Source of the DNA: Hymenochaete sp. R1
Lineage: Eukaryota; Basidiomycota; Agaricomycetes; Hymenochaetales; Hymenochaetaceae
Reading direction: 5' to 3'
NCBI GenBank assembly: GCA_019400425.1
Contig: JAFREE010000108.1
Span: forward strand, 1 to 64,000
DNA: 64,000 nucleotides
Shown here: piece by piece, positions 38,078 through 51,078 of the stretch
Layout of the letters: each line of letters opens with the position of its first letter
How positions within the stretch are numbered: the first letter of the stretch is position 1
Made by a program: the position numbers and the translations under genes
The notes under the pieces: model-generated
Told to the model about the DNA's origin: nothing
Seen by the model: only the letters and a program-made list of their open reading frames with translations
Databases searched by the model: none

Positions 38078-41000
38078 TCAAAACGACCTCAACGAAATCT
38101 GTGGTCTCCCACTCCCTTGGCCCGCCCCCGCCCCTCTTGAGCCAATAGCAGCCCTTATACTGCTCTCTAGACACTCCCGCGCACTCGCGTCCATCTTGGC
38201 CGTCGCTTCTTTGAACGCGGCCGGGGAGCTGGTCGCGAATGAGAGGATCTGGGAGAGGGCGAGGGCGTGGAGAGGGGGTGGGGGCGAGGAGGAAGTGGTT
38301 GTTGATGATGTGGAAGGAAAGGGGGAGAGGAGGAGGGAAAGAGCTGGGAGGAGGATGGCTAAGAGGCGGGGTTCTGGTAAAAAACATGGTTTTGTGTCAG
38401 TGTAGTACTCGAAGGGAAAGAGAGGAAGGAAAGAATCCGGTAAAGTGAAGGAGACAACAGAGACAACTCACGGAACTCAACAGGCGTAGCCCCAAAGAAC
38501 GCCGCGAACGCCTTCAAAAGCTCGTCCACACCCTTCACATCCGTCGCCATCTGTGCCGTCTGCTGTTGTTGCTGACCTGCACTTTGGCTCTGCCCTTTCG
38601 CGGTGGCGGCGACCGAAGCTATATACTCGATCATCCCAGGGAAGAGAAGCCTCGTGCAGTGTTTGAGCATGACGTTCCCTGCTAGACCCGCGAGGATGAT
38701 CGTCTTGACACAATGCGCGGCCGTTAGCGAGACCTACAGCATAAACGCACGAATGCATCGATTTGTTGATTAGAATGTACCCAGAGGAACAGAGGATGGA
38801 TATAAGTTGAGCAAACTTTGAACACTTCAAAGATGAAAGATGACAGACGAATGGCGCTTTCGTACCTCTTTCACTAAGAGTTTCTGTGAGATGAGCGAAC
38901 AACAATACTCCAGCGCCGCTTCGCTGAACCCAGTTTGAGGGGGTACAACCGTAAGGATAAGGACAGACGCCAACAAGTTATTGGTGACCTTCATCGTGGA
39001 CACAACGCCCTCTCGGCCCCTACAAAAACCAAAATCAAAATCAAACGAACATGCGTGCGAACATTCGATAAATTTCAGTCAGGAAGATAAAAAAAAGGAA
39101 TTAAACAGAACACGCACCTCATCTCGTCGATATTCACTAAACAGGCTGAGAACAACCCATGAACGAGCTTTGAGAAGCGCTTCGAGGCCGCAGGAGACGA
39201 CCCGGACGAAGGAGGCGCGTCCAACAGCGCTTTGAGGCTCTGCAACGTCGGTCCCACCAGATCAATTTCAGTCTTCTCCTCTTTGAGCAATTCTATATTC
39301 GTATATTCGTATGAGGTCGGCGCAAGCGAGTTGAGCCAGACCCAAACTCAAATAGCAAATATACGAAACCGAACGTACCGGCGTATAAGCAAACAGCGAC
39401 GGCCCTGATCTCTTCTCTCGACTCCGGCTCTGAGACTTCGCCAACGGCCATGAACGCTGAAAACGCAGCTTTGATGAGAGCGATCCTGTCAGCAGGAGGG
39501 TCGGACGTGACTATGCCATCAGAATTGTTTTTTAAGGGGGGAAGTAGCATACGGAAGATGAGTTCAGTGAAAAAGACGGCGTAAGGATAGTGTACGCACA
39601 AATTCGTGCACTCCCTGTCCCCGAGATGGCGTTCCGCAGAATGTAAGCGCATATACGAAGACATTGTTTCAGCGGCCCATCCGAACCGTCATCCCCCCGT
39701 CCATTCCTACAACGCAATACCCGTCAACACACGTTCCTCCAAAGCGAAAACCATCCACCATCCACCAAACGCAGATAGAATCAAATAGACACTCACGCAG
39801 CCGCAGTCGCAGTTGCACCCATATTCCCCCTTTGCCCAACCGCAAACGCCTTGACGACCTCCACAAGCCCAGCCTGCACCCCCGCCGCCTCCGTCATCGC
39901 CATCCGGAACCAAAGACTCACCACCTCCTCGAAAATCGCCTTCCCTTCCGGCCCCGCGGCACTTAAGAGCGCCTTCCCGGAGTACTCGGGCCGGACGAGG
40001 CTCTGGAGCGCCTCGAGCGCGATGAGCGCGTTTTTGCGGGTTAGGGACGAGGGCGTCGAGTCTGCTGAGGAGAGGGAGAGGGACTCGTACGTGAGGCCGA
40101 AGAGGGGGAAGAAGAGTGCTGTGGGTTCCGTGCGTGGGGGCGTGGCCGTGGATGCAAGTTGGGACTGCGATGAAGTAGAGGGGGGCGCTTCGAGGCCGTC
40201 CATTGCTGCGAGAACGTACGGGTCGTCGAGCTTCATGGCGCATGCGACGGCGTGCATGATCGTTGGCCAGAACTTTTCGTAATACTGCACAAACGCACGT
40301 TAGTCACCGAGCACCGGACATCGAGCGCCAAAAGCCCAAAACAACAACAAGAGAATCAAATCGGTCGTAACTCACAGGTAACAAAACCTCCCTCCCAAGG
40401 CTCGCATACGGCGCCTCCATCGTCCCCCCGCCATCCTGTCCACCACCCATCCCCACCTCCGAATCACTCTTGATACTCGCATAATCCCTCAACGCCGCGA
40501 CCCACAGCGGGCCCAGCGTCTTCTGGTGCGGCTTCACGACATCGTTCAGGTAGCTCCGTTCGGATCCGGAGGTGGCTGCTGCGACCTGGAGCTCGGCCCA
40601 GGCGGCGAGGGAGGAGATGCGGAGCATGACGGAGGCGTTTGGGGAGAGTTCTTGGGCTTCGCCGAGGGAGAGGGTACCCGATTCTGATATAATGAGTTTT
40701 TTCACCGTTGAAGGTCGTCAATAAGAAGACGAGAAACGTAAAAAAAAAAGAAAAAGAAAAAGACGTATAGAACGGACCTTTCGACTGCTCCAGCGCGCTC
40801 GTCAACAACCTCAATATGCGCCCCATCCTCCCCACCTCCCTCACGATCCCGCTCCCCACGAACACCGCACACACCTGCACGGCGCTCGCCAGGATCTCCG
40901 GCGTCGAGTCCGCCGCGAACGCAGGCGTGAGGGCGGCGGTGATGGGTGCTTGGTGCTGTTCGAGCAGGAGCGAGGAGGGGTAGTCCGGGTCTGGGGAGGA

Positions 41001-44000
41001 GGCGAAGACCTACGAGAGAGTGGGCCGTTAGGTTCTATTCTTTTTTTTTTTGCTCGTTTCGATACTACGCACCTCAATGACATCCCTCAACAACCCCAGC
41101 CCCTCCAGCCTAATCTCCATCACATAACTCGCGCTACTCCCAAACGCCATCCTAATCAAGTCCGGCACGCGACTCACCAACAGGCTCCCGACGCCCTTCG
41201 CCGTCATCCCGCGCGAGCGCGCGTAGGGTATGTCGAGATGTTCGCGCGCGAGCGGGGTGGTGCAGATGGTGTGCAGGCAGCGGAGCGCAAAGAGCTGGGT
41301 GCGCCAGCGGGAGGTTGGGGAGGGGGAGGAGGTGCTGGTGTTGGAGGGGATGGAGACGGAGAGGGATTGGCCTTCGTCGTCTCCTGCGATGGGTTTATTA
41401 TCCCTACCACCTCCACTACCGCCGTTGATGCTGCTGTTCCCACCAGTACCAGCACCAGTACCATTATCAGCTTGCCCCGACCCGGACCCGGACCCGGAAG
41501 CAGAGACGACCTGCCCCGCCGTCGTCCTCATCATGATCCTCTGACAAAGATCAATCCACGCCCCAGGGTTCAACACCCCCGTCCTCTCCACCCACACCCC
41601 AATCACATCCCTCACGCCCTCGATCCCCGGGTCGCCGTCCAGCATGCCAAAGAGCTCTTCCACGAGCGCGTCTCCGCCGCTTGCGCTCTGGCTGATGGCG
41701 AGCGCGTCGCGCTGGACGAGCTGGTAGAGCGCGTTGATGGCTGCGAACTTGAGTGGACGGCGGGCGTGTCGGTTAGAGGAGCCAGGGGCGGAAGAGGAGT
41801 GCGAAGAGGAGAGGTGTGTACGAATGCGGGCGAGGAGGGCAGGAAGAGGGACGAACGAAGGCGCGAACATGAGCAAATGCTGCGTACACTTGATCGCCTC
41901 CACCCCAACCCCCTCGTCCCCCTCCTCCATCAACTCCCCCACAAGATCAAGCACCAACTCCCTCGTCCTCGCCGCCTCCCGAATATCCGGCCCCAGCACC
42001 GCAACAAGCGCGTCCACGAGCTGACACACCACCTGATACACCGGGTGCGTCCCCTTCAGATTCGCGTTCCCCACGCTCGGCCCGCCGTCGGGGTCGTGCG
42101 CGTCGGACAAATACAGCTTGAACGCCATCCCGAGCGTGGACGCCACGAAAGGCGCGTAGGCGAGGCTCGCGGCGTTCACCACCTGTGCCAAGGCGCTTAG
42201 AGCCCAGTAGTGCACCACGGGGTGCGGGTCGTTGCCCAGGCTCATCAGCACGTTCACCGTCGTCTTGAGCAGGGGGCCTGCGGCGAGCCCGCCGACGTGT
42301 GTGTAGATGGCGCCGAAGGCGAGGGCGCAGCCTGCGCGCGCGTGCGGGTCCCGGTTGGAGACGACGGCGTCGACGAGGGTTTTCGTGAGGGAGGTGAGGA
42401 AGGTCGTGGAGGAGAGGCTGGCGAGGCGGCCGAGCGCTTCGGAGGCGGCGTGTCGGAGGAAGGGGTCGCCTGCGCTGTTCACTAGGGCGTCCTGGAGGAA
42501 GGCGGAGAGCATCTCGCCGACTTTGTCGTCCCCGAAGGTTTCTTTGCACCGTCTTGAGGAGATCACGTTCGTGGTGGTGGAGGAGGTGGAGGTGGCTACG
42601 CGGAGGGCGAGGGCGATGGCGACGGTGGCGTTCACGACGACGGCTGCCTTGCGTCCTGCGTTTTTCTCGAGTTTGGGCGAGCGCGTGGAGGAGAGGACAG
42701 AAGAGAGGAGGGCGCGCGTGGAGGTGGTGTCTTGCAGCGGGAGGAGGGAGGCGAAGAGCTCGATGGCGGCGTCGACGACGGCGGTAGCTTGCGGGGGCGG
42801 TTCGGGCCATGTGAGGTCCGTACTAGTGCTCGCACTGACACTGACACTGACGGACGAGTGACCTAGCGAGCTCGTTGTAGACGTGGATTGGCAAAGGAGA
42901 AGGGGGTCGAACTCGAGTGAGCCAAGGATAGGTTGGGTGATCTGCCACGAAACGCAGCCCAATCAGCCCTCTCTCAAAAAAAACGGAGACCAAAAAACCA
43001 AAACGACACTCACCAAATCATCCACCTTCGCCTCAATCGAGTCCCTATTCAACCTATCCCTCCGTCCCCCCAAATCACCCTTCCCAATCCCCCCATCCCC
43101 ATCCTCTCCCTCGTTCCCGCCCACCCCCATCCTTCCACAAAGCGTCGTCACCCCATACGCGTACCCGTCCCCCTTCTCCGGGTTCCACAGCCCGCCGAAG
43201 CTTCCGCTGGCGGAGGCGATAGCGGCTTGGAGGGCGCTCCCCTGGAAGCCCTCCGCGCTGGAGAAGAGGGCGGCGGTGGAGTTGAGGAGGGAGAGTTGGG
43301 TGGGTTCGGGGAGGGCGTGGGTCGTGGTTGATTGTGCTGATTGTGTGTATGGGGCGGGGGTAGTCGAGGAGGGGGAAGGGGAGAGATGGGAGAGGTAGGT
43401 GAAGGATTGGTACGTGAGGCGTCGGAGGAGGGCTTCGCGCGACACAGCGAGCACCGTCGATGGATGGTCCGTCATACCACCGACGCCATTCGCACCGGTA
43501 CCACCACCCCCTCCAGCACCCCCGCCCCCACCAACACCCTGCCCAGAGCCACTCGCGGACAGCTGCACGGCCTGCTGCTGCGAACTCACAAACGCGTTCG
43601 CCAACGCCAGCGCGTTCCCCACCAACCCCGCCAACCGCCTCACGACGTCCCTCGAGCCCAACACCCCCGCATTATACCTCAAGAAACTCCGCACAGCGCC
43701 CAACGCACACGCCCTCACCCCCAACAAGAACGCCCACTCCTCCATATCGCGGCCCCCTCCCCCGCCCGTGCTGTCCTTCGTCGAGGGTTTCGGCAGCGCG
43801 TTCCGCCAGAGGACCAAGAGCTGCGGGAGGTGTGCCCGAACGAAAGCGGGGCCGAGGGACATGAGGCCCGCGAGGATCGTCCAGCTCACCTCGATCTCGA
43901 CGCTCGCGAGCGCCATGCCGTGCGTGCCTGCGCGCCGGAGGAGGGAGGTCGCCGTGTCGAAGACTTTGGCGGAGAGGTCCGCGGAGACGTACAGGGGTCG

Positions 44001-45842
44001 TTGGGGGATGGCGGCGAAGAGGGCGGCGAGGGCGGAGGCGTGGCCGACGGCGCGGGTGGTGAGTTCCGTTGGGGGCGCGGTTGTGGGTGCGGGTGTATTC
44101 GAAGGGGACCCGTGGTGACCTCCAGAGAGCGTGTTGAGGGTGGACATGTCGCGTTGGAGGAGCTCGAGGACGTTAAGGACGATCTTGGGGATCCGGAGGG
44201 GCGTCGCGAGACAGAACGCCCTCAGCGCCCAACAAGCCGCCACGCGCGTGCCCACCGCCGGATGCTCCAGCAACGTCACCAACGGCGCCTCCAACGCTTC
44301 TTGCACCGGCGGCGGCGCGTTCCCCAGCTGCTGCACGAGCCCCGCGACCTCCTTCAGCGCGACGACGAGGACGGACGCGTCTGGTGCCGTCTGGTTGGGC
44401 ATGAGCGCGGGCCATTTCCGGAGGTACGACCGGGAGAGCTCGAGGATGGCGCTGATCTGGCCTTGTTCGGAGAGGAGGCGGACGCCGATGAGGTCCCGGA
44501 GGAGGATCCCACTGAGTTTGGTGATCAGGAGGGTGTCGTCGCGTGCGTTCGGCGGCTGGGGGCGGGAAGACACGACGATCTCGGAGAAGAGGTGCTTGAC
44601 GAGGATAGCGTAGTTGGCTTCGACAAAGTCCATCCCGAGCGTGGATATGAGCGACGTGTAGAGGTCGAAGATCCCGATTTTGGTTTTGCGCGTGCATGTG
44701 GGTTTGTTGAAGTGCGTGGAGAGGCACGCGAGCATGTCTGCTGGTGCGAGGATGGGCTTGTGCGCGGACTCGAGGGCGATGGCGCTCGGGCCGTCGCCGT
44801 CTGCTTCCAGCGAGTCTTGTGCGGGTGTCTTTGGAGGAGGAGGGAGGGCTTTGGGAGTTTGGGTGGAGGCGAGGATGTGGCCTGCGAGACGGGCGAGAGA
44901 CCTGCGGGTTTCCTGGTCCGCGTTCTCGAGGGCTTTGACGCAGGCGGTGACGATGGTGTCCACGTCCGAAACGGAACGGTTCCCGTCGTCGATAGGGTAG
45001 AGCACAATGAGAATCTGTATAGACATACGTTCAGAACGATCACAGAAGAAACAACAGCAGTCGTGACACGGACCTCTGCTGCGGCGCGTTGGATGGGCAT
45101 GGCTTTGTCCGAGAGCGCGTTCCGAGAATGCTTGAGGATATCTTTTGTCGTTGCATCGGACACGGCACGACCGGCTGTAGCGTACGCCTTGCGCAAGGCC
45201 GTGAGGGCATGGCAACGCAGCAGCACGGACTGGAGAAAGCGTCAGCAGAGAGTTAAAAGTTAAGAGTGAGGGGTAACGGACGCTTGAGCTCGCTCGAAAG
45301 TTCTTTAGACAGAGGAGGGCGGTCTCCGCCATCAAGGACATCATCTGACCGCCCAATGCGCCCATGAGCTCGCCAATACAGTAAAACGCAGCGCTAGAAA
45401 ACATTGAAATCAAAAGAAACGCATGACAAGAGTGGGGAATGAACTAACACTTTCTTCCTCTCTACATCCTGGGCCTTCATGTCAGCGACGGACTTGAAGA
45501 GAGTCTGGATTGTATCGAACATGGTCCTCGTCTCGCCGTTCTGGTATAGCAAGACGAAGCATTGTGCGATGAGGTTACGAAAAGGGCGGCCAGGTTGAGG
45601 GAAGGGTGGGGAGGAAGACAAGAGCTTGAGGAGGGTGGATTGGATGAGAGCGGTGGATAGTTTGAGGACGTCTGAGGAAGGGTTGGATGAGAGGAAGGAG
45701 CGAGTGGATGAGAGGTAGTGTAGGAGGTAGATGTCCCCCTCGTCTCCTGCAAGTTTTGACTGTAAAATGAAAAGTGAGATAGTGTGTACATATACAGGAG
45801 AGAACTGACTTCATCTAGGACTAATTCTGGAGGAACGCTCAT
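38078..45842 (-). CDS. LAA1: HEATR5/Laa1-family giant HEAT-repeat protein
   Basis: Large cytosolic alpha-solenoid, by family an accessory of the AP-1 clathrin adaptor at the trans-Golgi/endosomes (yeast Laa1, animal HEATR5A/B). Starts MSVPPELVLDE at 45842 (an in-frame ATG 33 bp upstream is possible). N-terminal landmarks: FRNLIAQCFVLLYQNGETRT, AAFYCIGELMGALGGQMMS, SVLLRCHALTALRKAYATAG. The central region contains the family's best-conserved block, SNRDPHARAGCALAFGAIYT followed by HVGGLAAG and PVVHYWALSALAQVV. After some 13 introns the last exon ends RPQISLRSF, stop TGA 38078. About 2,200 residues, full length for the family. Gly/Ser-rich inserts (for example near 43520 and 41450) are probably loops. 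The gene is visibly more GC-rich than its neighbours and its codon bias leaves long open frames on the opposite strand; these are not genes. Confidence 0.85.
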
Positions 45843-46103
45843 CGCAGCCACTCTCCACGCTTTGAGTCCTCTCACTCGTCGGAAATCAATATTAATGACA
45901 ACGGAGTAGCGTCGATCTGCAGATCTCTAGCACCACCATCTGACACTCGCACTCTAGTGCCGTACCCACAGTCGTCGCCCCCTCTCCTCTCCATACGTAC
46001 TCGCACTAGCACTATAGTACTCGACCCCTCACCCGCACCCGTCTCAACCTCAATCTTTTTCTTTATCCAACCAAGTCGGGTCCCCACTCGTCACATACAT
46101 ACT

Positions 46104-46115
46104 CCCCCCCCCCCC
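46104..46115 (+). repeat. Poly-C tract (12 C)
   Basis: Uninterrupted run of C; first of three such tracts within about 1 kb upstream of the HEAT-repeat gene. Confidence 0.8.
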
Positions 46116-46576
46116 TCTGTAATCGAAAACAGTCACGGTACACACCACCTGTCCACTCGAGGGCACATACGACTCGGACTCGGGATAGCCTGCGATGAAC
46201 CGTGAACCGTGAATGACGCGGAGCTGGGGTTGACTGCTGTTTCATTGTTTCGACAATGACGCCGTTTACGCTCAGGGAGGTCTTGGACGAAAAGTCACTG
46301 CCGGTGTGTACAAAAATGGTGCAGTACAGTTCGAGTTGGAGTTTGGAGTTTGGAAGCAAGGACGGTGAGCGGGAGAGAGGGAGGCGAAGGCGGAGTCGAC
46401 GAGGTCAGGTCAGGTTAGGTCGGCTTCTTTTCTCTTCTGGACACACAGACCACAGACCGCACACATGAAAACATCGCGCAAAAGACGACAATTTCGGACA
46501 AGTCTACACTCACTGGTCTGCACATCCCCGTCACCGAAACAAACCACAAGTAACCTCAGCGCTCGTCCCCACAATA

Positions 46577-46589
46577 CCCCCCCCCCCCC
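46577..46589 (+). repeat. Poly-C tract (13 C)
   Basis: Uninterrupted run of C in non-coding DNA. A candidate for length polymorphism or sequencing error. Confidence 0.8.
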
Positions 46590-47087
46590 ACCCGTTTGTT
46601 ACCCTCAACCGCGTCCCCGCTCCCGCTGTCATCGACACCGAGGACAAAAAAGATCGTCGAGATACTTGTAGGATCAACGGCGGGGATGCTTATGGTAGGG
46701 CTTGCAGAGGATGCAGAGATGTAGGAGATTCGAGGAGAGGTCAATGCGTAGGTCGGGAGCGTGCCCGGGAACAGAGAACGTCCAACGTACGGTGGATGAA
46801 ATCAAAGCGTTGCAAGCCCTCACGCTGAACACCAAGGCTAAGGCTCGTTCCCAACATCGTTCCCTCTCCTTCGGTATTAGCCCCTCCTTCGACCCAAGAC
46901 CCACCCTTCGCAGCCCTAGCACTAGTACCAATAACGGCAAAGCCGATTTGTGAGAGAAAGGGGGAAACCACCTGCAGGACGAACGAAGAAACATAATATT
47001 AATATAAACAGAGTATGGGCGGCAAGCAAGGCGCCCAACCGGCTTCGCTTTATACTTCATACTTTATATTACCAGCAGCCCTCGCCC

Positions 47088-47148
47088 TCGCCCTCGCCCT
47101 CGCCTTGGACAACCCCGTCCCTTCCTCCCTTACCCCTCCCCCCCCCCC
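47088..47148 (+). repeat. GCCCTC tandem repeat and poly-C tract
   Basis: About three direct copies of GCCCTC (47088-47104) followed within 35 bp by a run of 11 C (47138-47148). Confidence 0.7.
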
Positions 47149-47567
47149 GCGGGCCCAACTCCTAACTACACTGCCAAACTCGTATGCTTGCTCATTGATC
47201 CGTTACGCCTTCCCCGCACCGGACGGAGATCCCCACAAGGAACTTAGAAAACCCGCTCTTGATGGGACGACCCCGCCTGATCCCCATTCCTAACTGGTAC
47301 TTAATACCAGCTGGCCCGATGTCTGGTCAGTTGACCTGTCCATAGACCTCCCGCCAGCGCCAACACCGGAGAGGTCATCGGTCATCTGGAAGGACCTGGG
47401 CACCGGTACCGGCTACGGCTCAGGCTCAGGCAAGACCCTAGGCCTGCCAGGATCCCTCAGAATCCCTCCTCCGCACCTAACTGACCTGACCCCCCGCCAT
47501 AAAGGCCTTGCGAGCAGTCACTGGTACTAATACTGCCTTCGTTGCCTTCGAACACAATCCCGTTGCC

Positions 47568-47593
47568 CTCTGACCTCTGACCTCTGACCTCAA
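47568..47593 (+). repeat. CTCTGAC heptanucleotide tandem repeat
   Basis: Three to four direct copies of a CTCTGAC-type unit in intergenic DNA. Confidence 0.65.
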
Positions 47594-48688
47594 AGCCCGG
47601 ACCGTCCTCACATCCACTAACATTGATATCGACACTTAGTACCTAGTGCCTCTAGAGTACTACCAAAACTATCAAAGTCGGGGGTCGGGGGTCAGGAGTC
47701 TCTCGTCTCTGGAGTCGGAAGTCTGCGATACTCGAGCTGGTAGGTATTGGTACCCCGAGTCTTCTCTCCCGTTTCTGCGTACGTGTACGTGTGTGTCTCT
47801 GCCTCTGCAATACGCCGCGCTGGTGTCCTGTTAAACGCGATATTCAAGATGCCAACGTACGTACGCAATGATACGATGAGGTCGGAGTGCAGAGGACGAT
47901 AGAGGACGAAGGGGAGGGGTGCAAGCTTAATAATACAATATGAATGTAGCATTACAGTAGACGATAGTATTGAGATCCCCAATCAATCTCATGGCCTCAG
48001 ACGTAACCACCCACTTCAGTTCAGTTCGTCGGAATCATACAGTGTACAACACACAGGATTTCCCAGCACCAGCACCGGGACCAGCACCAGCACTTGACCT
48101 AAAAAAACTCTTCACGACCGAAGCCCCTCGGAGTCCCCATCTATAACACATGGGCTACGTATGGTTCAAGCTAGCAAACCCAAAGAAGAAGAAAAGAAAA
48201 GAAAAGCCGAAGAGTAGAGTAGATTGATTTCAGTATTTGCCTATATCTATATTACTACACACATGAATGGTTTCCTCCCCTCTCCAAGACAAAGACAAAG
48301 ACCAAATACCAAAGATTCAAACCAGAGAAAAGAAAAGAAAACCCACCATCCCACCAATCCCCACGGCATTCATTGGCACTGAATGCCTACAGCGCAGGCG
48401 ATGGAACGTCAGCAGGAAAAGTGGGCGGATAAGAAAGTAGAGACCAGACGAGAAAACCCGAGAGAAAGAGAGAGAACGGGAAATGGGGAGAAGGAAAACC
48501 CCTACAATGTATCGGAGACGATGAGGGTATTATGGTATGAGCATAGTGGGGTGGGGGGCATGAGGGAGACGTGGTATAAAGTAAACCAAAACCAAGACGC
48601 ATTAATTGAGTAGAGAAAAGGGATAGAGAAGGGGGGAATAGGTGAAAGGTGACTCGAGTGCACGTCACGTTTACACTCTCTCCTCCCC

Positions 48689-49575
48689 TCAGAGGACCGC
48701 CAAGACGCCTGCGAACAGCCCACCTAGGAGCGTCGCTGCGCCCGGTACCAGCAGTCCTTTCTTAGTCCCCGAGCTCGAGCTCGATCCCGATCCCGAGGCA
48801 GTAGCAGACGCAGCCACCGCCCCCGATCCCGACGCACCAGACCCGGACCCAGACCCAGACCCAGCGACAGCCCCGCCCGTCTCGATCGCAACAGGCATAG
48901 CATACACAACCCCCGTCGTCGTCATCGTCAACGCGCCCTCAAAGTCCGCCTCGGTCTCCTCCGGCGTGTTCTCGACGTACACGTTCGTGCACGACGCGGG
49001 GAGCGGGGAGGCGTTCGAGCCGAGCGCGGCGTTGTCGATGGAGGCGAACCCGCAGACGACGCCCTCCGAGAAGGTGTACGAGGACTCGGTTTGGTAGACG
49101 TTGACGGAGACGTGCGTGGCGTCTTGGACGACGGTGACTGTGTGAGCGAGCGAGCGAGTGAGGTTAGTTCGTGTACTTTTTTTTTCTTTGAAGCGAGAAA
49201 GAGGAGGGGGAAAAAGGGAAAAGAGAGCGTGAACGTACTTGTCTGCTCATACGTCTCCGTACCGTAAACGTCATCACTATACGTTTCCCCGTAGCTCACG
49301 ACATACGTCGTCCCATCCGCACCTGTGCCTACAACCTGCCCCTCGAGGCCAAGATCGAACTCAGCTGCGGGCAGGTCGCTGGAGTCTTCTGCGTCGATGA
49401 CGCCAAAGACGAGATTGGCGGTCGTTGCCGGGTCGGGGGATGGAGCGGCGAACGCGCCTGTTCAGGGAGAGGGGTTGTTCAGAAGGTTTACTAAGGAAGT
49501 ATGTGAGAAGCATGAGGACGTACTACGGATGAAGAGGGCGAGGAGAGAGGCTTTGACGGTGTTTGTGAAGATCAT
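48689..49575 (-). CDS. Secreted, GPI-anchored-like Ser/Gly-rich protein (family member 1)
   Basis: About 255 residues. A signal peptide (MIFTNTVKASLLALFI) is interrupted by a phase-1 intron (about 49457-49526) just before its end. The mature part includes NLVFGVIDAEDSSDLPAAEF and GADGTTYVVSYGETYSDDVY. A second intron (about 49139-49235) precedes ITVVQDATHVSVNVYQTE. A Gly-Ser and Ala-rich linker and a C-terminal hydrophobic tail (LLVPGAATLLGGLFAGVLAV) follow, the layout of a GPI-anchored cell-wall or surface protein. Intron positions and the TVVxDxTHxS strand are shared with the genes at 60982-61755 and 59750-60366, so this is one family. Function unknown; no enzymatic motif. Confidence 0.75.
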
Positions 49576-51078
49576 TTTTTTATTCTTCCTTTTCAAGTGA
49601 TTTGTTTTGAATGTTTTTGTGCTGTGTTGTAGACTTGCTTTCCTTCCTTCGAGCCAAAGAACGACTGGGAATGTGCAGAGCGAGCGAGTGGAACGAACGA
49701 ATGAAGGAGGAAGGGGCAAGGGCAGCGAGCAACGCAACGCAGAGGGGCAAGGGAAAATTGAGAACAAGACAACGCCATCAAAGACAACGGTCGACCCAGT
49801 TCTTATACTCCGGATCCTCCCAGTTAAGGTACTCCTGCCCAGACAGACCCAGTTGAGCCCAGTTCCCCGCGCTACGCCCATATCCACGCGCAACAACTAA
49901 ATCCCCCGACGTTGATGCGCCAGGCACACTTGCACTGCTTATGCGCACTGTGAGCAGTCCCGTCTCGTCCATCCAGTCTCAAAAGCACAGAGAAACAACA
50001 CGGCGGGGAGAAACACACGTACGCGATCAGACGACGTGGTAGGAAGAACGAATTCGCGCCCGGGAAGGAGTCGTTGTGGATCAATTAGCACTGCCTCCGC
50101 TCGTTGTCGCTACAGTTTCCCGCCGTGGTCTTTGCGTCCTCGTCGCCGTTGTTGCGTATGTATTGGACCCGAGCATGCCTCTCAGCACCGCCAGTGAGTG
50201 AGGGAACTGAGCCCGACTGACCGACCGACTTGCGCGGGTTACTAGTTATGAGTTGCTGTTGGTTGTAAGAGGTAAAGTACGAGATCCGAGCCGTTGCTTG
50301 CTGATGCTAATGTCGTCGTCTTGTTAAGTGGTAAAGTGGTAAAATCAAGACATCAAATACCAGTAGCACTGGTGTTGCTGATGGTGATGGTAAGTTTCTT
50401 GAAGCTTCCTTTCAACACGCTACACTCCCCGTACGAGACTAGGACATGGGATGGATGATGATCAATCGCCGGATCGTCAAGAGCGCGCGTTGATGATGAA
50501 CGCAAGTCAAGTCACACTGGCTCACAGTGTGCGCCTCGCGCCTGGCAACGGTATTTCAAATTCCTAGCATATTCCAAACCATCCCTGTCACTATTGAGCG
50601 AGAAGAACAGACAAACGCGCAGGTGTCGCCGTTTCCTCATCCTCCTTATCCAACAATTCGAGCAATCAAGTAGTCAAACTCGAATTCATATCCATTTCAA
50701 CGTACAGCAAGACCACCAAGCAAAGAATGAAGGAAAGAAAACGAAAGGAAGAACGAAGATAACATAAAAACACATGATTTGACAAGATATAACAAAAGGC
50801 ACCGCTCTAACGGTTGCACATGGAACATAATCACAAATGATGAGTCAAAAAAAGAGAAAGAAATAGTGAACGAAATGAAAGGGGAGAATGGTTATCAAAT
50901 GGTTATATGGGTGCTGTGTTCGTGTATGCATATTGCATGAAAGAAAACGAAGGCAGTGGAAGCACAAAATTGGATATAAACAACGGTGAAATGAAAGAGA
51001 AAAAACAAAACCCAACGGAAATGCAGGGACAATACGAGCGAAGTCAAACGAACGAACGAGGCTAAATCATCCTGAACC
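49576..51078. other. 1.5-kb intergenic region
   Basis: Promoter of the secreted-protein gene and, to the right, the AT/GA-rich 3' UTR of the SET3 gene (many AAAGAAA and GAACGAA words about 50700-51060). Short open frames on both strands have no domain. Confidence 0.45.

Larger units (their letters stand above)
45843..48688. other. 2.8-kb low-complexity intergenic region
   Basis: Lies between the start of the HEAT-repeat gene and the 3' end of the secreted-protein gene. Short open frames exist on both strands but none has a domain, splice support or codon bias. It holds several long C-runs and short tandem repeats, listed separately. Confidence 0.5.

Noticed and set aside
40950..42200. 416-codon plus-strand open frame
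   Set aside because: Also antisense to the HEAT-repeat gene; composition dominated by Arg, His and Pro with no recognisable motif.
43341..45263. 640-codon plus-strand open frame, rich in Arg, Gly, Glu and His
   Set aside because: It is antisense to conserved HEATR5/Laa1 sequence, has biased low-complexity composition and no domain; an artefact of GC-rich codon use.
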